Source: an uncultured Ruminococcus sp.
GTDB lineage: Bacteria > Bacillota > Clostridia > Oscillospirales > Ruminococcaceae
Reading direction: 5' to 3'
DNA length: 23,041 nt
Assembly: GCA_937926145.1 (NCBI GenBank)
Contig: CALANW010000074.1
Span: forward strand, 1-23,041
Shown: positions 22,788 to 23,041 of the stretch, piece by piece
Layout: every line of letters begins with the position of its first letter
Position numbering within the stretch: the first letter of the stretch is position 1
Notes under the pieces: model-generated
What the model saw: the letters and a program-made list of their open reading frames with translations, nothing else
Told to the model about the DNA's origin: nothing
The model's database searches: none
Position numbers and translations under genes: made by a program

Positions 22788-22840
22788 AAAACTCCCGCAG
22801 CTTACAAACTTTTTATAGTTCATAAGCTACGGGAGTTTAA
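22788..22840 (-). terminator. Strong terminator or attenuator before the 114-aa gene
   Basis: On the - strand AAACTCCCGTAGCTTA pairs with AAGCTGCGGGAGTTT (one C-A mismatch or bulge) and is followed by TTTTTTT. It stands 30 nt upstream of the start codon of the 114-aa gene, downstream of the tRNA region. It either insulates the gene from tRNA transcription or attenuates it. Confidence 0.85.
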
Positions 22841-22867
22841 AACACCCTGTATTTACTATTTTCGGGC

Positions 22868-22979
22868 AAAAAAATAAAGCGACCATTGAATTGTCACAAG
22901 TCTTATAAAACAGGCTCAAATGACGTAGAATAGAGCTTTGCAAACGTTGCTCTCATTCCTATTCAATATGGTCACTTTA
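22868..22979 (-). ncRNA. Candidate branched structured RNA after tRNA-Asn
   Basis: On the - strand a closing stem pairs 22961-22978 with 22876-22891 (16 pairs, one mismatch, one two-base bulge). It encloses two arms: 22926-22936 with 22949-22961 (TAGAATAGAGC side, loop of 12) and 22893-22896/22921-22924 topped by AGTCT/AGGCT (22899-22903/22912-22916). A T-run (22868-22874) follows the closing stem, so the unit can end transcription. It begins 10 nt after the tRNA CCA. It may be a small RNA or an unusual tRNA terminator; I do not recognise a known family. Confidence 0.5.
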
Positions 22980-22988
22980 ACGAAAGTT

Positions 22989-23041
22989 TGGCTCCCCAAG
23001 TAAGACTCGAACTTACGACCCTGCGGTTAACAGCCGCATGC
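22989..23041 (-). tRNA. tRNA-Asn(GUU), 5' part beyond the window end
   Basis: The 3' two thirds of a tRNA read on the - strand: anticodon arm TGCGG-CTGTTAA-CCGCA with anticodon GTT (complement at 23029-23031), T arm GTAAG-TTCGAGT-CTTAC, acceptor strand TTGGGGA, discriminator G, and an encoded CCA at 22989-22991. The D arm and 5' acceptor strand (expected TCCCCAA) lie outside the window. tRNA-Asn genes are common integration sites, and remnants of a mobilizable element lie nearby; no second copy of the tRNA end was seen in the window. Confidence 0.95.

Noticed and set aside
22989..23041. tRNA-Asn as the attachment site of the mobilizable element
   Set aside because: No integrase gene and no duplicate of the tRNA 3' end were found in the window; the idea is possible but unsupported.

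Overview
The window looks like a contig end from a low-to-mid GC Clostridia genome, most likely Ruminococcus or a close relative. This rests on AGGAGG-type ribosome binding sites, gene content (MobC/relaxase remnants, an IS200-type element, a YqhD-like dehydrogenase beside flavodoxins, a FtsX/ABC/TetR operon) and overall protein style; the species cannot be fixed by eye. Bases 1-33 are not genomic: they match the Illumina Nextera read-1 transposase adapter.

Layout. (a) 34-500: two small two-helix membrane proteins (+) ending in a strong, probably bidirectional terminator. (b) 542-6682 (-): a 2046-aa secreted protein with a signal peptide, an acidic linker, a transglutaminase-like Cys-His-Asp domain and about 4.5 tandem 265-aa repeats. 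Its promoter carries a perfect 23-nt palindrome between the -35 and -10 boxes. (c) about 6890-7608: an IS200-type element (tnpA only) with subterminal hairpins. (d) 7698-15511 (-): a long co-directional redox cluster. In transcription order it holds a LysR regulator, an alpha/beta-hydrolase lipoprotein, an iron-dependent alcohol dehydrogenase, a flavodoxin lipoprotein, an iron-sulfur flavoprotein, a small flavodoxin-like reductase, an aldo/keto reductase, a second hydrolase lipoprotein and a DUF4405 membrane cytochrome. Three members are broken: LysR by an amber codon and no start, the flavodoxin by an amber codon, and the aldo/keto reductase by a frame-shifting deletion. Two copies of a 105-nt palindromic element sit in the cluster, each beginning at the stop codon of the preceding gene. 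(e) 15512-15890: a decayed left end of the same IS200 family, a long hairpin and a nested inverted repeat. (f) 15888-19510 (-): a TetR-ABC-FtsX operon with a consensus promoter and an overlapping operator. (g) 19818-21149: remnants of an oleate hydratase (-) and a TetR regulator (+), fused head to head by loss of both 5' ends. (h) 21222-22200: a decayed mobilization module (mobA fragment, frameshifted mobC, inverted repeat that could be oriT). (i) 22143-23041: two small unknown genes, a strong terminator, a branched RNA-like structure and the 3' part of a tRNA-Asn(GUU) cut by the window end.

Taken together, the left part is a surface/secretion locus, the middle an inducible redox-detoxification or small-molecule reduction cluster that is decaying in this strain, and the right part a degraded mobile-element landing zone beside a tRNA gene. 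The best candidates for something undescribed are the paired palindromic elements, whose stems covary, the branched structure after tRNA-Asn, and the giant transglutaminase-like repeat protein.
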